64,000 bases of DNA from positions 3,285,001 through 3,349,000 of the forward strand of contig NZ_CP014616.1 in assembly GCF_001590685.1 (NCBI RefSeq), in the 5' to 3' direction. Under the pieces are notes generated by a model, which was not told the origin of the DNA, ran no database searches, and saw nothing but the letters and a program-made list of their open reading frames with translations. Positions 60,818 through 64,000 of the stretch are shown here, one piece after another. How positions within the stretch are numbered: the first letter of the stretch is position 1; every line of letters starts with the position of its first letter. A program made the position numbers and the translations under genes. The DNA comes from Sporosarcina psychrophila (GTDB lineage Bacteria > Bacillota > Bacilli > Bacillales_A > Planococcaceae).

Positions 60818-61661
60818 AAGCAGTTCCCCTCTCCCCGTTTAATGACTCCATTGCGGATACATGCAAGATTGCTCCCGCACCGTCCGGATAACGACGATCA
60901 TTCTTTGTCACTACAATATAACCAGGTTGCAGCACGTTCCCTTCTCCTAAAACCCATTGCTTGAATCGAAAACCAACTGCCCAAGACTGTCCTTGCACCG
61001 TTACTAACCGAATCAGCCTTATTTGTTTGTGATAGCCCTCAGGAAACTCCGACATTGAAGGTGTTCCTTGAGGATTCCAAGCAAGCAAAGGCTTCATCAA
61101 ATCTTCCGGTATATGCTTTTCCAGCACCTTTAACGAAACAAAATGGACTGGTGAACCAGACAATGGCTCCGTGCAACCGTTACCCGAATCGACGAATACA
61201 TCAACCTCTACTTCAGCATCCCAAATAGAGAGAACTGAAGAAGCACGAAGCTCGGAAACATGGCGTGCAGTTCTGACATCAAGCCATTTTTTCCTCATGA
61301 AATAAAGAGAAATGTATGCGACAACTGCATAGGCAAGAACTGTAAACGCTGAACTGGACATATGGATGCGATATTGAAAAGCGGTTAGTAAACCACCAGC
61401 AAATACCGCCCCTATCAAAACCATTGTCGCAGATTTTTTCCACAGCTCAAAAGCCTTTCCAAAAGCGCAAACAGTCATGCAAATAAAAGATAAAACCAAA
61501 ACACTCACCGATGATGGAAAAATAACGACAGGCATCGCACCCGCAAAAGAGGCGAACAATAATCGTCCGCGGGCGGCTTGTACGTTTCCTACTTTGTTGG
61601 CGAATGAAAGAATTGCATAATTGAATAGCATATTCACTCCTACAATGAGTTCCCCATACAT
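60807..61661 (-). CDS. spoIIGA: Sporulation sigma-E processing protease SpoIIGA
   Basis: Membrane aspartic protease that cleaves pro-SigE in the mother cell in response to SpoIIR. 284 residues (B. subtilis about 309): five hydrophobic segments in the first 150 residues and a C-terminal protease domain with the catalytic Asp in [14 protein letters not shown]. Sits before sigE, as expected. The upstream region holds possible 0A boxes and a repeat array. Confidence 0.93.
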   Translation of the reverse strand: MYGELIVGVNMLFNYAILSFANKVGNVQAARGRLLFASFAGAMPVVIFPSSVSVLVLSFICMTVCAFGKAFELWKKSATMVLIGAVFAGGLLTAFQYRIHMSSSAFTVLAYAVVAYISLYFMRKKWLDVRTARHVSELRASSVLSIWDAEVEVDVFVDSGNGCTEPLSGSPVHFVSLKVLEKHIPEDLMKPLLAWNPQGTPSMSEFPEGYHKQIRLIRLVTVQGQSWAVGFRFKQWVLGEGNVLQPGYIVVTKNDRRYPDGAGAILHVSAMESLNGERGTAYAV

Positions 61662-61709
61662 AAGCCGCCCTCCCTGACAACAACGATAGCACCTATGGCG
61701 TAAAATGTT

Positions 61710-61747
61710 TGTCGGAACTAGGGGCAGACAAAAAAAAGAAATCGACA
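61710..61747. promoter_or_regulatory. Candidate Spo0A boxes upstream of spoIIGA
   Basis: TGTCGGA at 61710-61716 (one mismatch to TGTCGAA) and ATCGACA at 61741-61747 (one mismatch to TTCGACA), 50-90 bp upstream of spoIIGA. In B. subtilis, Spo0A~P activates the spoIIG promoter from two sites. I do not see clear -35/-10 boxes, so this is weak. Confidence 0.35.
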
Positions 61748-61794
61748 GGATTCGATTTTAGATAACGAGCGTTTTAGTTAGTTGAATGAAGAGA

Positions 61795-62338
61795 TATGAT
61801 CGGTTAATCGGGGTATATGATTGGTTGGCCTGTTATATGATTGGTTAGACATGCTTTTTGATTGCTTGGCCTGTTATATGATCGGCTAGACATGCTTTTT
61901 GATTGGTTCGCTCGTAATATGATCGGGCAGCATGCTTTATGATTGCTTGGCTCGTTATATGATTGGTTAGCATTTTTTTTGATTGCTTGGCCTGCTATAT
62001 GATCGGTCAACATGCTTTTTGATTGCTTGGCCTGTTATATGATCGGTCAACATGCTTTTTGATTGCTTGGCCTGTTATATGATCGGTCAACATGCTTTTT
62101 GATTGCTTGGCACGTTATATGATCGGCTAGACATGCTTTTTGATCGGTTCGCTCGTAATATGATCGGGCAGCATGCTTTATGATTGCTTGGCTCGTTATA
62201 TGATTGGTTAGCATTTTTTTTGATTGTTTGGCCCGTTATATGATTGGTTAGCATTTTTTTGATTGTTTGGCACGTTATATGATCGGTCAGTCATTCTTTT
62301 TGATCACTTAGCACGTTATATGATCGGGCAGCATGCCA
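61795..62338. repeat. Array of ~20-bp TGATYG repeats (40-bp double units)
   Basis: About 27 repeats of a ~20-bp half-unit, TGAT(T/C)G then G/C-T(T/C)(G/A)GC, spaced 19-21 bp. Three near-identical 40-bp units run 61981-62020, 62021-62060 and 62061-62100. A longer ~95-bp block recurs at about 61885 and 62126. Units are contiguous, without unique spacers, and 40 bp is not a multiple of three, so this is not coding and not CRISPR. It lies between the ftsZ terminator and spoIIGA. Confidence 0.9.
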
Positions 62339-62385
62339 ACAATAATCAGACATCACCTAATCCACTTCATAGCTAACTAAACGTA

Positions 62386-62432
62386 AAAAAAGCTTTCCAG
62401 AAAGCGCGGTTGCACTTTTTGGAAAGCTTTTG
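62386..62432 (-). terminator. Intrinsic terminator of ftsZ
   Basis: Minus strand AAAAGCTTTCCAAAAAGTGC, loop, GCGCTTTCTGGAAAGCTTTTTTT about 15 bases after the ftsZ stop. Confidence 0.85.
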
Positions 62433-62446
62433 GTCTTACATCATTA

Positions 62447-63625
62447 TTAACGACGACGATTGCGTAAAAACGTCGGAATATCGAGCGTGTCATCTTGTTG
62501 ATTACCTTGAGGTTGGCGTGTTGGTTCCGGTTGTTGGAACTGTGGCGCTTCCTCTCTGCTACGCTCACGTGTTGGTGGCTGTTGAGTTGGCGGTTGCTGC
62601 TCACGCGTTGGCGGTTGTGTACGACTTGCACCGAAGCCCGGGCTTCTTGCAGGACGAGATACGGTAAGCTGCTCTTCGCTGAAGCCTGTTGCAATGACTG
62701 TTACGATAATTTCATCCTTCAAGTTGTCATTGATGACAGAACCGAAAATCATATTCACATCTTCATCTGAAGCTGAAGCAACGATATCTGCAGCTTCCTG
62801 TACTTCGAATAGGCTCAAGTTTGAACCGCCTGTGATATTCATAAGTACACCTTTTGCACCGTCGATTGACGTTTCGAGTAGTGGGCTTGAAATGGCTTTT
62901 TTCGCCGCTTCAGCCGCACGATTTTCTCCCGTAGACATCCCGATTCCCATAAGAGCAGAGCCTTTATTGGACATGATTGTCTTAACGTCTGCAAAGTCTA
63001 AGTTGATAAGTCCAGGTACAGCGATCAAGTCGGAAATACCTTGAACCCCTTGACGTAGTACATTATCGGCTTCACGGAAAGCTTCGAGCATTGGCGTATT
63101 TTTATCTACAATTTCAAGCAATTTATCATTTGGTATGACGATTAGTGTATCCACAGATTCTTTCATAGATGTTATACCGCCGATTGCCTGTGTCTGGCGT
63201 TTTCGTCCTTCAAAAGTGAACGGCCTAGTAACAACACCAACAGTCAGAGCACCCAAATCTTTCGCAATTTGTGCGATGACTGGAGCAGCCCCAGTACCTG
63301 TTCCACCGCCCATACCTGCAGTAACGAACACCATATCAGATCCGCGCAATGCTTCTTCGATTTGTTCTCTGCTTTCTTCGGCAGCTTTTTTACCAACTTC
63401 CGGATTCGCACCTGCCCCAAGTCCGCGTGTCAATTTGCCACCAATTTGTAATTTCACTTCAGCAGTCGAAAGGTTTAATGCCTGTGCATCTGTATTAACT
63501 GCGATAAATTCCACGCCTTGCACACCATGTTCAATCATTCTATTTACAGCATTATTACCGCCACCGCCTACACCAATTACTTTGATGACTGCTAACGCGT
63601 CAACATTCGTATCGAATTCTAGCAT
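62447..63625 (-). CDS. ftsZ: Cell division protein FtsZ
   Basis: Tubulin-like GTPase that polymerises into the Z-ring. 392 residues: globular GTPase domain with [13 protein letters not shown], the tubulin signature [12 protein letters not shown] and the T7 loop region NLDFADVK; a Gln/Pro/Arg-rich linker (about 320-375) and the C-terminal binding tail [15 protein letters not shown] used by FtsA and SepF. Lies 41 bp after ftsA. Confidence 0.97.
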   Translation of the reverse strand: MLEFDTNVDALAVIKVIGVGGGGNNAVNRMIEHGVQGVEFIAVNTDAQALNLSTAEVKLQIGGKLTRGLGAGANPEVGKKAAEESREQIEEALRGSDMVFVTAGMGGGTGTGAAPVIAQIAKDLGALTVGVVTRPFTFEGRKRQTQAIGGITSMKESVDTLIVIPNDKLLEIVDKNTPMLEAFREADNVLRQGVQGISDLIAVPGLINLDFADVKTIMSNKGSALMGIGMSTGENRAAEAAKKAISSPLLETSIDGAKGVLMNITGGSNLSLFEVQEAADIVASASDEDVNMIFGSVINDNLKDEIIVTVIATGFSEEQLTVSRPARSPGFGASRTQPPTREQQPPTQQPPTRERSREEAPQFQQPEPTRQPQGNQQDDTLDIPTFLRNRRR

Positions 63626-63666
63626 CGTCTCTCCTCCTAGTCCATTTCATACAGTTGTTCATTGAA

Positions 63667-64000
63667 TCATTCGAAGAAATTGTCAAAGACTTTCTTTGCT
63701 TTATCTAAAATACCAGGTTTCTTTTCTTTGTTCCGGTCTACTGACTTTTTCTTGTTGACCGGAGCCGGCGTATGATTATCAGAAGCCGAAACTGTCGCTG
63801 ACTCAGGGACATGACCAAAATAAGAATCTTGCATATGTGCATAGCGTATAAGTCCTACCGCAGTTGCATACATCGGTTCTCTTACCCCGATATACTCTGG
63901 TGTATGAATACGGACCCTTGTTTTCAACACATGTCTTGCTAATTGTAGGATACCATCCATCTTCGTTATACCACCGGTCAATACGACTCCACCTGGTAAA
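63667..64000 (-). CDS. ftsA: Cell division protein FtsA, 3' part (cut by window edge)
   Basis: Actin-like membrane anchor for FtsZ. The C-terminal ~110 residues are present: VVLTGGITKMDGILQLA (phosphate-2 region), YIGVREP and a C-terminal amphipathic helix (KKPGILDKAKKVFDNFFE) that attaches the protein to the membrane. The rest lies beyond base 64000. Confidence 0.93.
   Translation of the reverse strand, partial: LPGGVVLTGGITKMDGILQLARHVLKTRVRIHTPEYIGVREPMYATAVGLIRYAHMQDSYFGHVPESATVSASDNHTPAPVNKKKSVDRNKEKKPGILDKAKKVFDNFFE

Noticed and set aside
61804..62338. Repeat array resembling CRISPR or a repetitive protein gene (70-codon minus-strand frame)
   Set aside because: Units of ~20/40 bp are contiguous, with no unique spacers of constant length, and the 40-bp period shifts the reading frame at every unit; no ribosome site and no cas genes.

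Overview
The window is a low-GC Firmicute chromosome segment from an endospore-forming Bacillales, most like Sporosarcina or another Planococcaceae judging by protein similarity recalled from memory. Spore formation is shown by spoIIGA, sigE, sigG and a small spoVM gene. Gene order largely follows the Bacillus subtilis block from ftsA to acpP. Almost all core genes lie on the minus strand, so transcription runs from high to low coordinates.

Layout from high to low coordinates: ftsA (partial) and ftsZ; a 0.5 kb array of ~20-bp repeats; spoIIGA-sigE, sigG, ylmC, ylmE-sepF-ylmG-ylmH and divIVA; ileS with a T-box leader; lspA-rluD; the pyrimidine operon pyrR-pyrP-pyrB-pyrC-carA-carB-pyrK-pyrD-pyrF-pyrE with a sigma-A promoter and PyrR-type attenuators; a 13.7 kb accessory island (about 25.1-38.8 kb); then rqcH (plus strand), and on the minus strand gmk-rpoZ-coaBC-priA-def-fmt-rsmB-prpC-prkC-rsgA-rpe-thiN-spoVM, with rpmB on the plus strand, followed by yloU-fakA, sdaAB-sdaAA-recG, and fapR-plsX-fabD-fabG-acpP (acpP cut by the window edge).

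The island holds a phage-type repressor next to a small HTH gene, several small unknown genes, an orphan glycine-betaine binding lipoprotein (OpuAC) and a MOSC protein. Its main content is a nine-gene minus-strand operon (30.77-38.09 kb): a PRD/EIIB-type activator, an amidohydrolase, a stand-alone PRD protein, a Gly-rich SFCGS protein, DUF4312, two membrane proteins (DUF4311, DUF4310), and two enzymes resembling D-glucosaminate-6-phosphate ammonia-lyase (DgaE) and KDGP aldolase (DgaF). This is the best candidate for an uncharacterised system: a sugar-acid catabolic pathway with PTS-style regulation, and with the DUF proteins where a PTS transporter would be expected.

Other notable points: fakA is split by one in-frame amber codon; the pyrimidine CarA has Gly where the glutaminase nucleophile Cys should be; SpoVM carries a Lys-rich tail that runs into the rpmB terminator; fapR has a clear FapR operator over its own promoter; a dispersed multi-hairpin repeat family occupies many core intergenic gaps; and a second hairpin family (GCTATTCCAC...GTGGAATAGC) is found in the island and brackets the nine-gene operon. 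All function calls are from reading the sequence and recalled family knowledge; no database search was run.
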